From positions 1 through 11,189 of the forward strand of contig NJEF01000074.1 in NCBI GenBank assembly GCA_002255065.1: a DNA stretch of 11,189 nt, in the 5' to 3' direction. The notes under the pieces were generated by a model. It saw nothing but the letters and a program-made list of their open reading frames with translations, was not told the DNA's origin and made no database searches. Made by a program: the position numbers and the translations under genes. Of this stretch, positions 1 to 7,351 are shown in pieces; position 1 is the first letter of the stretch; each line of letters begins with the position of its first letter. This DNA is from Desulfurococcales archaeon ex4484_204. Lineage in GTDB: Archaea; Thermoproteota; Thermoprotei_A; Sulfolobales; NBVN01.

Positions 1-935
1 TTAGATTTCTAGGGAAGACTCTAGAGGCCCCGATAGTGATTACTGGTATGACAGGGGGGGCTCCTGGAACTGAGAAAATTAATAGAGGTCTTGCTGAGCT
101 CGCACTTAAGTACCGCGTAGGGCTTGGTTTAGGGAGTCAGCGAGCAGCACTAGAGGAACCAGGTCTTGAGTACACGTTTAAGATAGCTAGGAGCGTAGCT
201 CCTGAGATACCTATTATAGCCAACATAGGGGCTGCTGAGGCGGTTAAGCTTAGTATTGAGAAGATAGAGCGCGCTGTTGAAATGATTGAAGCCGATGCTA
301 TCGCTATTCACCTAAACCTAGCCCAGGAGCTCGTTCAGTTGGAAGGCTCTAAAGGCTTTACGGGTCTGAGAGACAGAGTTGCGGAGCTTAAAGAAGTGCT
401 CTCAGTCCCTATAATAATAAAGGAGGTAGGGAATGGTCTCTCCTTTGAGGCAGTTAAGATGTTCTACGACCTAGGTATAAGGTACTTTGATACTGCCGGG
501 GCAGGGGGAACTAACTGGGTTAAGGTGGAGATGTTTAGAGCTATAGAAGCTGGTAATGACCTAAAGAGAGCTATGGCTGAGAACATGGTTGAGTGGGGTA
601 TCCCAACAGCGGCTTCTATCATTGAGGCGAGAAGTGCAGCTCCCAACGCATTCATTATTGGAAGCGGTGGCATTAGAAGCGCTTTCGACGCTGTTAAGGC
701 GTTAAGGCTAGGAGCCGATGTAGTAGGTATGGCTAGGCCCGTACTAATGGCTCTACTTAGAGGGGATGCCGTAAAGTATCTAGGGGCGTTTATTGAATCA
801 ATGAAGGCTCTGCTAGCCCTGACAGGGTCCTATAACGTATCCGATTTAAGGCATAGACCGGTAATCATTACAGGAATGCTTCGTGAGTGGGTCGTTGAGA
901 GGGGGTTAAAAGTAGTTAATACCCTCATTACCTAA
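1..935 (+). CDS. fni: Isopentenyl-diphosphate delta-isomerase, type 2 (5' partial)
   Basis: This FMN-dependent enzyme interconverts IPP and DMAPP, supplying the starter unit for archaeal isoprenoid lipids. The frame is open from the window edge: codons from base 3 read RFLGKTLEAPIVITGMTGG, so the first in-window GTG (36) is internal and the true start lies upstream. About 310 residues are visible; the family is usually about 350-370, so roughly 50 N-terminal residues are missing. Family signatures seen are MTGGAPGTEKIN, GLGLGSQRAAL, the HLNxxQE...EG substrate-loop region (here HLNLAQELVQLEG), VGNGLS, DTAGAGGTNW, and a C-terminal phosphate-binding GSGGIRS...GADVVGMARP typical of FMN TIM barrels. 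It ends with TAA, 28 bases before the GGPP synthase gene on the same strand, consistent with one operon for consecutive lipid-precursor steps. Confidence 0.95.
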   Translation, partial: RFLGKTLEAPIVITGMTGGAPGTEKINRGLAELALKYRVGLGLGSQRAALEEPGLEYTFKIARSVAPEIPIIANIGAAEAVKLSIEKIERAVEMIEADAIAIHLNLAQELVQLEGSKGFTGLRDRVAELKEVLSVPIIIKEVGNGLSFEAVKMFYDLGIRYFDTAGAGGTNWVKVEMFRAIEAGNDLKRAMAENMVEWGIPTAASIIEARSAAPNAFIIGSGGIRSAFDAVKALRLGADVVGMARPVLMALLRGDAVKYLGAFIESMKALLALTGSYNVSDLRHRPVIITGMLREWVVERGLKVVNTLIT

Positions 936-963
936 TTAGGCAGGAGGGAGTAGGTGGGGTTTC

Positions 964-1980
964 ATGTCGCTAAATATAGACTTTAGCGGACTCCTCAACT
1001 ACGCTAAGGTGATAGCGGGTAAAGTTAATGATGTAATGCTTAACTTAATTAAGGGCGAGCCCGAAGAGTTGTATAAGGCATCCCTTCACTTAATTAAGGC
1101 GGGCGGTAAGAGGCTAAGGCCTCTAGCTACAGTTCTTGCTGGGAGGATGTACGGACTTAGTGAGGACTTAGGGGTTATTGCAGGGGCCTCAGTTGAGATT
1201 ATCCATAACTTCACCCTAATACATGACGACATAATAGATAGGGATGAGTTCAGGAGGGGGGTTCCAACAGTTCATAAGCTCTGGGGTAACGAGATGGCCA
1301 TTCTCGCTGGAGACCTACTGTTTGCTAAGGCATACGAGGTCATGTCCAGCTTAACTGGGTACGGTATTGAGGAGAGGTACGTTCTGGAAGCTATTAAGGA
1401 GCTTACCTGGGCTACAACGGTTCTTGCTGAGGGCCAAGCCCTAGACCTACAGCTAGAAAGGAGGAGGGATGTAGGAATTAAGGACTACATCGATATGGTG
1501 TATAGGAAGACTGCAGCCCTCTTCAAATCAGCTGTTGTTATTGGTGCTACTATTGCAGGGGCTCCTAGGGATGAGATAGAGAAGCTAGCGGGATACGCTA
1601 TTAATGTAGGAATAGCCTTTCAGATACGTGATGATGAGCTGGGGCTCGTAGCTGATGAGAAGGTGTTGGGGAAGCCGATCTACAGCGATTTAAGGGAGGG
1701 TAAGAAGACTATCCACGTTATATACGCGCTAGCGAGGTCCAGCCCTGCGCAGAGGGCTAAGATCCTGTCGGTACTAGGGAAGAGGGATGCTGACAGGGAG
1801 AGGTTAGAGGAGGTTGCCGGAATTATAATGGAGCTGGGAGCACTTGAGTACAGCAGTAAGCTAGCTGATGAATACTTGAGTAAGGGCCTTAGCTACCTTA
1901 ATAGAACTAAGCCGGTGGATGAGGAGGCAAGGCATTACCTCGAGCTCTTAGCGCGGTATGTTACGCGGAGGATCTATTAA
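964..1980 (+). CDS. gds: Geranylgeranyl diphosphate synthase (short-chain polyprenyl synthase)
   Basis: A trans-prenyltransferase that condenses IPP units onto an allylic diphosphate, making the C20 chain of archaeal ether lipids. At 338 residues it is full length. Visible motifs are GGKRLRP (about 47-53), the first Asp-rich motif DDIID at 88-92, the RRG...H region (about 98-104), the basic RKT at 181-183, and the second Asp-rich region IRDDELGLVAD (about 221-231) followed by GKP...SDLREGKKT. The residue five places before the first Asp motif is F83. An aromatic residue there is known in archaeal GGPP synthases to limit the product to C20, so GGPP is the expected product. The ATG at 964 has AGGTG seven bases upstream. 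The stop TAA overlaps the next gene's ATG by one base (TAATG). Confidence 0.93.
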   Translation: MSLNIDFSGLLNYAKVIAGKVNDVMLNLIKGEPEELYKASLHLIKAGGKRLRPLATVLAGRMYGLSEDLGVIAGASVEIIHNFTLIHDDIIDRDEFRRGVPTVHKLWGNEMAILAGDLLFAKAYEVMSSLTGYGIEERYVLEAIKELTWATTVLAEGQALDLQLERRRDVGIKDYIDMVYRKTAALFKSAVVIGATIAGAPRDEIEKLAGYAINVGIAFQIRDDELGLVADEKVLGKPIYSDLREGKKTIHVIYALARSSPAQRAKILSVLGKRDADRERLEEVAGIIMELGALEYSSKLADEYLSKGLSYLNRTKPVDEEARHYLELLARYVTRRIY

Positions 1981-2423
1981 TGCACGCCAGCAATAAAGCT
2001 AACTACGTAGTTAGAGAGTTCGATAGGGCTGGGATGTATGGTGTAACTAAGTGTTATAAAGTGGGTGAGGGTAGGACACCTATAGACTGCCGTGTGCTAG
2101 TGGAGATGCTGAGGGAGGGCCCACCACCATCTGCAGAGGTATGTAATGAGAGGGTAGGGAGGTGTATTAGTTTCTCCAAGGGTGATAAACTACTCATTCT
2201 CGAGGTAAAGGGTAGGGAGGTGTACCTCCTAAAGGATGAGTGCGAGAGGGTGAGCAGGAATGAGAGGTTAGGCTATGTAATCACGGGTAAGGGTGAGGTG
2301 AGGGTTGTAAGCGCCCCTGATGACGGCTACGTACTACTACTTAATGAAGTCTTAGGAGAGAGGAGCCCTAGGTACCAGGTCTTTATAGTGGTAGAGGATG
2401 GTGGGGGTGGAGGAGAGGTTTAA
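1980..2423 (+). CDS. Conserved hypothetical, DUF2118-like (biotinyl/lipoyl-like half-barrel)
   Basis: This 147-residue soluble protein has no catalytic motif that I recognise. The C-terminal part, KGDKLLILEVKGREVYLL...GYVITGKGEVRVV...DDGYVLLL, has the alternating beta pattern of a biotinyl/lipoyl-like fold and resembles my memory of DUF2118, found mainly in Crenarchaeota. There is no biotin- or lipoyl-accepting MKM or DKA motif; ITGKGEV sits where such a lysine hairpin would be. The N-terminal half has four cysteines (residues 25, 37, 55, 62). The end is Gly-rich because it overlaps gltX by 26 bases. The ATG overlaps the upstream TAA, and GGAGGATC at 1967-1974 is a strong SD site. Tight coupling to GGPP synthase and gltX implies co-translation. 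Family assignment is inference and function is unknown. Confidence 0.7.
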   Translation: MHASNKANYVVREFDRAGMYGVTKCYKVGEGRTPIDCRVLVEMLREGPPPSAEVCNERVGRCISFSKGDKLLILEVKGREVYLLKDECERVSRNERLGYVITGKGEVRVVSAPDDGYVLLLNEVLGERSPRYQVFIVVEDGGGGGEV

Positions 2424-4176
2424 GCGTGATGTGTGGGTGCTAGCCCTAAAGAACGCGATAGAGCACGGCGGGAGGGCTCTACCAGGACCCGTAATTAGCG
2501 GTATAATGGGTCGCTACCCAGGTTTAAGGAGTAGGGCCAGGGAGGTAGTATCGGTTGTTAATGAGGTGGTTAAGGAGGTGAACAAGCTTAGCTTAGAGGA
2601 CCAGGTGAGGTTAGCTAAGGAGAGGTTTCCCGAGGTGTTCGAGGAGCGGAGGAGGCGTGTTGAGCAGAAAGCTGGCCTCCCCCCTCTACCAAACGTTAAC
2701 AGGTACGAGGTTATTAAGACTAGGTTTGCCCCTAACCCCGACTTCCTAATTCACTTAGGGAATGCCCGCCCAGCAATACTTAGCTACGAGTATGCTAGGA
2801 TGTACGATGGATTCATGATCCTTAGGTTCGAGGATACCGACCCTAAAACTAAGCCCCCTATGCCCGAGGCCTACTTATTAGTGAAGGAGGACCTGAGGTG
2901 GCTTGGTGTGAGGTGGGATGAGGAGTACATTCAGTCCTTAAGGATCGATATCTACTACAGTGTTGCTAAGGATTTATTGAGGGTTGGAGGCGCGTATGTC
3001 GACCTATGCTCACAGGAGGAGTTTCAGAAGTATAAACTTAAGCGTGTACCATGCCCTCACAGAGATCAAGAAGTATCTAGGAACTTAGAGCTCTTTGACA
3101 GGATGTTAGAGGGTTACTACGGCGAGGGAGAGGCGGTTGTTAGGGTTAAGACCGATCTAAACCACCCTGACCCGTCGGTTAGGGACTGGGTTGCCTTTAG
3201 AATAATAGATACCGATACTAACCCTCACCCGGTAACGGGTTCGAGGTATGCTGTATGGCCTACATATAACTTTGCTGCAGCTGTTGACGATCATTTAATG
3301 GGGGTTACCCACATACTAAGGGGTAAGGAGCACATGGTTAATACCGTTAAGCAGCTGTTCCTTTATAAGCACATGAACTGGCAGTACCCTGAGGTAATTA
3401 ATTTAGGGAGGCTTAAGTTAGAGGGTTTCATACTAAGTAAGTCTAAGATTAAGCAGCTCTTAAGGGAATTCCCAGATAGGTTTAAAGGGCCGAGCGATGT
3501 AAGGTTCGGCACCATTGCATCGCTAAGAAATAGGGGTATAGAGGCTGAAGCTATAAGGGAGCTTATAATGGAGGTAGGTGTTAAATCTACCGATGCCAGC
3601 ATTAGCTGGGATAACTTGTCAGCTATTAACAGGAAGATTATAGACTCCACTACTAAGAGGATTATGGCTGTTTACGACCCTGTATTGCTTATAGTTGATG
3701 GCTATGAAGGCCCTTCAATTATTAAGGCACGTTACCACCCGGATGCTGAGGAGTTAGGGATTAGGGAGATAAGGCTTGACGTAGTGAGTAATAAGCTGAA
3801 TGTCTACATAGAGAGGGAGGACGCTAAGCTAGCTGAACGCGGAGGGCTTAGATTGATGGAGCTATGTAACGTTAAGGATTTAAAGATGGTAGCTAAGGAC
3901 ACCTTGCTTGGGGAGTTTGACGGTTTAGGTATTGACAAGGCGAAGAGGAAGGGGTACCAGATCATTCAGTGGGTTTCCAGAGGTGATAACGTCCATGTTG
4001 TGGTAACCTATCCGAGAGGTCTTGAACTAACGCATAAGCGCGGTATTGCTGAGCGCTCCCTGCTCGACATAGGTGAGGGTAGGAGGGTACAGTTGATTAG
4101 GAAGGGGTTCTTTAAGATATCCAATATACGGGGAGCTCCTGAAAGCGAGGTTGAGCTAATCTTTATTCATCAGTAG
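2398..4176 (+). CDS. gltX: Glutamyl-tRNA synthetase, archaeal type
   Basis: This enzyme charges tRNA with glutamate in the cytosol. In most archaea that lack GlnRS it is non-discriminating and also makes Glu-tRNA(Gln) for the GatDE amidotransferase; I infer this but cannot see it here. At 592 residues it is typical in length. It has an N-terminal archaeal extension (about 1-100), then the class-I Rossmann core: RFAPNPDFLIHLGNARP holds the HIGH-like HLGN at 119-122, followed by LRFEDTDP (about 142-149), the WLGVRWDE region, and LRGKEH. The KMSKS-like loop is FILSKSK (about 344-350). The C-terminal half is the beta-barrel anticodon domain of the archaeal/eukaryotic GlxRS type. The start is ATG at 2398, inside the end of the preceding gene; in-frame GTG codons at 2401 and 2407 are alternatives because no clear SD favours one. 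It ends with TAG. Confidence 0.95.
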   Translation: MVGVEERFKRDVWVLALKNAIEHGGRALPGPVISGIMGRYPGLRSRAREVVSVVNEVVKEVNKLSLEDQVRLAKERFPEVFEERRRRVEQKAGLPPLPNVNRYEVIKTRFAPNPDFLIHLGNARPAILSYEYARMYDGFMILRFEDTDPKTKPPMPEAYLLVKEDLRWLGVRWDEEYIQSLRIDIYYSVAKDLLRVGGAYVDLCSQEEFQKYKLKRVPCPHRDQEVSRNLELFDRMLEGYYGEGEAVVRVKTDLNHPDPSVRDWVAFRIIDTDTNPHPVTGSRYAVWPTYNFAAAVDDHLMGVTHILRGKEHMVNTVKQLFLYKHMNWQYPEVINLGRLKLEGFILSKSKIKQLLREFPDRFKGPSDVRFGTIASLRNRGIEAEAIRELIMEVGVKSTDASISWDNLSAINRKIIDSTTKRIMAVYDPVLLIVDGYEGPSIIKARYHPDAEELGIREIRLDVVSNKLNVYIEREDAKLAERGGLRLMELCNVKDLKMVAKDTLLGEFDGLGIDKAKRKGYQIIQWVSRGDNVHVVVTYPRGLELTHKRGIAERSLLDIGEGRRVQLIRKGFFKISNIRGAPESEVELIFIHQ

Positions 4177-4197
4177 CTACGTCAGCGCTCCTCAACG

Positions 4198-4206
4198 CTT
4201 AAAAAT
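4198..4206 (+). promoter_or_regulatory. TATA-like promoter of the L7Ae gene
   Basis: CTTAAAAAT lies in the 70-base gap after gltX. Its centre is about 26 bases upstream of position 4228, giving a leader of about 19 bases that contains the SD GGGTGG (4235-4240). The fit is good for an archaeal TBP site, but it is assigned by pattern only. Confidence 0.55.
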
Positions 4207-4246
4207 CCTGTTCACTAGTATGTAATGCGACGAAGGGTGGATGAGA

Positions 4247-4630
4247 ATGAGCAAGCCTCCGTATGTAAGGTTTAACGTACCTCCAGAGGTAGCTGAGAAG
4301 GCGTATGAGGCGTTAAAGAAGGCGAGGGAGAGCGGGGGTAAGATAAAGAAGGGTACTAACGAAACTACTAAGGCTGTTGAGAGGGGTTTAGCTAAGCTAG
4401 TCTTAATAGCCGAGGACGTCGACCCCCCTGAAGTGGTTATGCACCTACCACTTCTTTGCGAGGAGAAGAAGGTTCCTTACATCTATGTGCCGAGTAAGAA
4501 GAGATTGGGTGAGGCTGCTGGTATAGAGGTAGCTGCAGCTAGCGCAGCAGTAATAGAGCCGGGAGGTGCTAAGGACCTCGTCGAGGACCTCACTAGAGCG
4601 TACCAAGAGTTAAAGGCTAAACCCGGGTAA
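4247..4630 (+). CDS. rpl7ae: Ribosomal protein eL8 / L7Ae (kink-turn RNA-binding protein)
   Basis: L7Ae binds kink-turns in 23S rRNA, box C/D and H/ACA guide RNAs, and archaeal RNase P. The 127-residue product is family length. It carries the k-turn recognition segment KGTNETTKAVERG (about 36-48), then the conserved LVLIAEDVDPPEVVMHLPLLCEEKKVPY core and a C-terminal VPSKKRLGEAAG region. The start ATG at 4247 is preferred because GGGTGG (4235-4240) is 6 bases upstream. The alternative ATG at 4241 would abut the SD and only add MR. In most archaea this gene heads an L7Ae-S28e-L24e-Ndk-IF5B cluster. Here the next gene, S28e, lies on the opposite strand, so the transcript must end shortly after 4630. 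Confidence 0.96.
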   Translation: MSKPPYVRFNVPPEVAEKAYEALKKARESGGKIKKGTNETTKAVERGLAKLVLIAEDVDPPEVVMHLPLLCEEKKVPYIYVPSKKRLGEAAGIEVAAASAAVIEPGGAKDLVEDLTRAYQELKAKPG

Positions 4631-4635
4631 CGACC

Positions 4636-4658
4636 CTTTTTACAGGTAGCTTTGCTAC
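4636..4658. terminator. Possible terminator region between convergent L7Ae and S28e genes
   Basis: A plus-strand T5 run at 4636-4640, six bases after the L7Ae stop, suits archaeal oligo-T termination. It is followed by a small perfect hairpin, GTAGC-TTT-GCTAC (4646-4658), which overlaps the last stop-codon base of the minus-strand S28e gene. The T run faces the L7Ae transcript only. No T run follows S28e on the minus strand. Confidence 0.35.
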
Positions 4659-4921
4659 TACCTCCTAGCACTGAGCTTCCTAGCCTCCCTCTCTGTCTCC
4701 CTAAGAATTACGACATCACCTATCCTAACAGGGCCTTTAATATTCCTCGTAATTATCCTCCCCTTATCCCTCCCCTCCAGCACCCTAACCCTCACCTGAG
4801 TTATCTCACCCGTTACACCAGTTCTACCAACTATCTGAATAACCTCTGCAGGGAAGCCGAACTCCTCTATAACGTTAACGTCCTCCTGACTTATATCGAC
4901 CTTTCTTACCTCCTTACCCAT
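4658..4921 (-). CDS. rps28e: Ribosomal protein eS28
   Basis: A small-subunit OB-fold protein that sits on the head of the 30S near the mRNA exit and E site. At 87 residues it is normal in size, with an extended N-terminal tail of about 20 residues. The signature is intact: PAEVIQIVGRTGVTGEITQVRVRVLEGRDKGR, then RNIKGPVRIGDVVILRETEREAR near the C terminus. The ATG at 4921 has AGGTG (4931-4927) five bases upstream. The oddity is orientation: in archaea this gene normally sits between L7Ae and L24e on their strand, but here it is inverted in place, convergent with L7Ae and divergent from L24e. Its sequence shows no decay, so it is presumably expressed from its own promoter in the 4922-5016 gap. 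Confidence 0.96.
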   Translation of the reverse strand: MGKEVRKVDISQEDVNVIEEFGFPAEVIQIVGRTGVTGEITQVRVRVLEGRDKGRIITRNIKGPVRIGDVVILRETEREARKLSARR

Positions 4922-4953
4922 ACCAGCACCTAGGGTATAGTTAGCCTCACCCC

Positions 4954-4976
4954 CCTTAAAAGGTTACTTTATTAAA
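4954..4976. promoter_or_regulatory. Divergent promoter region for eS28 (minus) and eL24 (plus)
   Basis: The 95-base divergent gap contains two near-palindromic A/T elements: CCTTAAAAGG (4954-4963) and TTTATTAAA (4968-4976). TTTATTAAA read on the plus strand places a transcript start near 4997, just before the L24e SD. CCTTTTAAGG read on the minus strand places one near 4933, just before the S28e SD AGGTG. TTTAATAAA on the minus strand is an alternative. Assignment is by pattern and spacing only. Confidence 0.5.
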
Positions 4977-5016
4977 CCTTATTTACCGTTTACTACCAGG
5001 TTTGAGGGGTGAGGAG

Positions 5017-5211
5017 ATGCCTAGGGTAAGGAAATGCACGTTCTGCGGTGCTGAGATACCCCCGGGTACGGGGCTTATGTATGTAAGGAACGACGGTACT
5101 GTGCTCTGGTTCTGCTCGAGTAAGTGCTTTAAGAGCTATAAAATGAGGCGCGATCCTAAGAGGCTTCCCTGGACCTCTCTATACCTGGGTAGGAGGTCGC
5201 GGACGGCTTGA
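5017..5211 (+). CDS. rpl24e: Ribosomal protein eL24 (zinc ribbon)
   Basis: A 64-residue large-subunit protein, normal for archaeal eL24, which lacks the long eukaryotic tail. The zinc-binding cysteines are CTFC near the start (C7, C10) and CSSKC (C33, C37), with FKSYKMRRDPKRLPWTSLY matching the family. The start is ATG 5017, preceded directly by GGGGTGAGGAG. An in-frame TTG at 5002 is rejected because translation from it would read through that SD. The stop TGA overlaps the TTG start of the truncated ndk by two bases, so the two are translationally coupled, which preserves the ancestral L24e-Ndk order. Confidence 0.95.
   Translation: MPRVRKCTFCGAEIPPGTGLMYVRNDGTVLWFCSSKCFKSYKMRRDPKRLPWTSLYLGRRSRTA
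5191..5197 (+). promoter_or_regulatory. Shine-Dalgarno site for ndk within L24e
   Basis: AGGAGGT lies inside the last codons of the L24e gene, about 10 bases before the TTG at 5208. It supports the unusual TTG start, which overlaps the L24e stop as TTGA. Confidence 0.6.
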
Positions 5212-5519
5212 TTCAGAGGACCATATTGCTCATAAAGCCGGACGGCGTTAAAAGGGGCTTGATAGGGGAGATATTAAGGAGGGTAGAGGCTAAGGGTTTA
5301 AAGATACTAGCCCTAAAGATGATGAAGCTAACTAAGCGGTGCACTGAAAGGCTGTACGACGTTCACCAGGGTAAGGAGTTCTACGAGTCGTTGATAGAGT
5401 TCATGACGTCGGGACCAGTCGTAGTAGCCCTTGTAGAGGGTGATGAAGCGGTTAGCGTTGTCAGGAACCTCAAGGTACTCTTTAACCCCTCATGTGATGA
5501 GCTTAAGCTGGAGTTCTAA
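5208..5519 (+). CDS. ndk: 3'-truncated nucleoside diphosphate kinase (ndk remnant lacking the catalytic His)
   Basis: NDK transfers the gamma phosphate between nucleoside triphosphates and diphosphates through a phospho-histidine. The product here is 103 residues, whereas the family is about 135-150. The N-terminal part is good: TILLIKPDGVKRGLIGEI (with the nucleotide-contact Lys), KGLKILALKMMKL, HQGKEFY, and MTSGPVVVALVEGDEAVSVVR. It aligns as far as a NPS near residue 94, then ends in CDELKLEF. The GTIRGDF segment and the NxIHgSDS active-site histidine are absent, and no other plus-strand frame up to 5600 restores them. The enzyme should therefore be inactive unless the rest is supplied elsewhere. 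It starts at a TTG overlapping the L24e stop, with SD AGGAGGT upstream. Its TAA overlaps the stop of convergent infB. This is probably a pseudogene created by a rearrangement; the absence of internal stops suggests the event is recent or the stub is tolerated. Confidence 0.85.
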   Translation: MIQRTILLIKPDGVKRGLIGEILRRVEAKGLKILALKMMKLTKRCTERLYDVHQGKEFYESLIEFMTSGPVVVALVEGDEAVSVVRNLKVLFNPSCDELKLEF

Positions 5520-7351
5520 GTAGGGCCTTTAGACCTTAACAGCCTAAGCTTAATTAGGAGCGATACCCCGTAACCCCTACTAACCCTTTGCTTAGCTCTT
5601 ATAATCTCCTCAATAAGTAGGGCGAGCTCCGGCGTTACTAGCTCCTTAAACTTCGTAATAAGCTTCTCCAGGTCTGACTCACGCGGGTCTGTATACAGTA
5701 TATCACCCTCGCTAAAATGCCTGCCAACCATAACGTTCCCCCTAATGGATATAGCAACCTCATCACCTTTCTTAGCCTCAGGTACTGGCTTCCCCCTGCT
5801 CTGGATCTGCATTATGGTGCCTAAGCGCCTGCCATCCCCTCTCATAACGGGGTAGCCAGGCTTTATCGTGCCTGCAACGACCCTTACACCAACGATAGCT
5901 GGCCCACTTCTCCTAAAAACAAACCCGGGCAGGATCTTAAACTTACCCGGAAACACTATTCTCTGTAGCTCGTAGGAGACCTCCCTTCTCTTCTCCTCCT
6001 TAACCCACTCCTCGTAGGACTCTATCAACCTGTAGATTATGGAGTGGCTGAAGACCTTAACCCCCTCCCTAGCAGCCAGCTCCTCAGCATCCGGTAAGGC
6101 TTTAACGTTAAACAGCAGCACGACACCGAGGTACTTGTTGTGTTTAGCGACTATTGATGCCTCAATCACATCTCTCTTCGTTAAAGGACCTACGTCAGCA
6201 ACCCTCACGGAGACGCCCCTACCCTCTAACGTCGTGACAATAGCCTCTAAAGTCCCTAGCGTATCGGCCTTAACAACTACGCCATCTATGTCGCGCTTAA
6301 ACAAAACCTGTGTTACCTCCTCCGAGACCTTCTTAACGTACTCAGGTACCTGCTCCTTACCCAGAACCACGTAGAGGGGGGCCCCTGCAACACTCCCCTC
6401 CAGCCCGGGAGCTACTATCCTAACGCCGGCAGCAGCACTAACCTCCTCAACGTTCTTAAAGCCCGCGGTGGCTACCCTCATCTCCTCTAACGGCCTAGGC
6501 ATTAGTATTGCTCTAACCTTGGTAACGATGGGTTCCTCAATACCGCCAACTACTATGGTGTCGCCCCTCCGTATAATACCGTCGTAGATTATCGCATCTA
6601 AACACGTCCCTAAACCCTGAACCTCCTTAACCTCAAGGACAACCCCCTTAGCAGGCCCTTCCGTGAACATGATCCTCTTAGTTAAGTAGCGCTGAGCTAG
6701 GCCTGCGAGCACCGCAAGTAGCTCTGGAATTCCCTCACCAGTTTTTGCTGAAACAGGGACAACCGCTATGGCCTTCGTGAAGTCCCTTATCTTATCAAAC
6801 CTCTCAGCAGGTATACCTAAGTTCATAAGCTGACCTATCAGCGTGTACAGCCTCCTTTCAAGCTCCCTAACAGCCTCGGCGCTCTGATCCCTTATTGTGA
6901 ATAGGAATGGCGTGTTAGGCCTCGATCTCCACCCATATATACGGTCGATCTTATTAGCAGCGACAAGAAAGGGCACGCGCCTACTCTTAAGGATCTCTAT
7001 GCTCTCTAGCGTCTGCTTCTTAACGCCCTCCATGACGTCTATAACCAATACCGCGAAGTCCGCAACGCTACCCCCCCTCCTCCTTAAGTTGCTGAACATT
7101 TCATGCCCTGGGGTATCTATGAAGAGCAGTCCAGGTATCCTTAACTTGATGGGGAAGAGGGCTTTGAGGGGCTGGGTTAGCTTCTCTATAACGGATAGCG
7201 GGACTAGCGAGGCACCTACGTGCTGCGTCATCTCACCTGGCTCCTTCTTAACAACAGCTGTACCCCTTATCTTGTCGAGGAGTGTCGTCTTACCGTGATC
7301 TACATGCCCTAGAACGGTAACTATAGGTGATCGAAGCCCTTTCCTATGCAT
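5516..7351 (-). CDS. infB: Translation initiation factor aIF5B (IF2-like GTPase)
   Basis: A ribosome-dependent GTPase that promotes subunit joining and initiator tRNA placement. The product is 611 residues from ATG 7351, close to the roughly 600 usual in archaea. From that start it has G1 GHVDHGKT (15-22), the switch-I GEMTQHVGA, G3 DTPGH (79-83), G4 NKID (133-136) and G5 SAK, then domain II (GTCLDAIIYDGIIRRGD), domain III and domain IV. I chose ATG 7351 because AGGTGG (7363-7358) is six bases upstream; the in-frame GTG at 7372 would run through that SD. The last 20 or so residues (after EEIIRAKQ) are basic and do not look like the usual short tail of the family. The gene normally follows ndk on the same strand; here it is convergent with the ndk stub, and the two stops overlap. 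It lies 66 bases downstream of the aRF1-like gene, so co-transcription is possible. Confidence 0.95.
   Translation of the reverse strand: MHRKGLRSPIVTVLGHVDHGKTTLLDKIRGTAVVKKEPGEMTQHVGASLVPLSVIEKLTQPLKALFPIKLRIPGLLFIDTPGHEMFSNLRRRGGSVADFAVLVIDVMEGVKKQTLESIEILKSRRVPFLVAANKIDRIYGWRSRPNTPFLFTIRDQSAEAVRELERRLYTLIGQLMNLGIPAERFDKIRDFTKAIAVVPVSAKTGEGIPELLAVLAGLAQRYLTKRIMFTEGPAKGVVLEVKEVQGLGTCLDAIIYDGIIRRGDTIVVGGIEEPIVTKVRAILMPRPLEEMRVATAGFKNVEEVSAAAGVRIVAPGLEGSVAGAPLYVVLGKEQVPEYVKKVSEEVTQVLFKRDIDGVVVKADTLGTLEAIVTTLEGRGVSVRVADVGPLTKRDVIEASIVAKHNKYLGVVLLFNVKALPDAEELAAREGVKVFSHSIIYRLIESYEEWVKEEKRREVSYELQRIVFPGKFKILPGFVFRRSGPAIVGVRVVAGTIKPGYPVMRGDGRRLGTIMQIQSRGKPVPEAKKGDEVAISIRGNVMVGRHFSEGDILYTDPRESDLEKLITKFKELVTPELALLIEEIIRAKQRVSRGYGVSLLIKLRLLRSKGPT

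Noticed and set aside
36..935. GTG at 36 as the start of the IPP isomerase
   Set aside because: The in-frame codons before it encode the conserved RFLGKTLEAPIV segment, so the gene continues off the left edge.
3363..3650. Minus-strand open frame inside gltX
   Set aside because: Antisense shadow; the sense frame carries the KMSKS-like loop and anticodon domain.
4220..4227. ATGTAATG as a start-stop control element before L7Ae
   Set aside because: It lies at or before the predicted transcript start, so it is probably not in the mRNA.
4652..4933. Plus-strand open frame across the S28e gene
   Set aside because: It is the reverse of S28e, rich in Pro, Tyr, Thr and Asn with no family resemblance; S28e on the minus strand is unmistakable.
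6039..7298. Plus-strand open frames inside infB (6039-6374 and 6897-7298)
   Set aside because: Both are Ser/Thr/Leu-rich antisense shadows of well-conserved aIF5B domains, without SD or family similarity.
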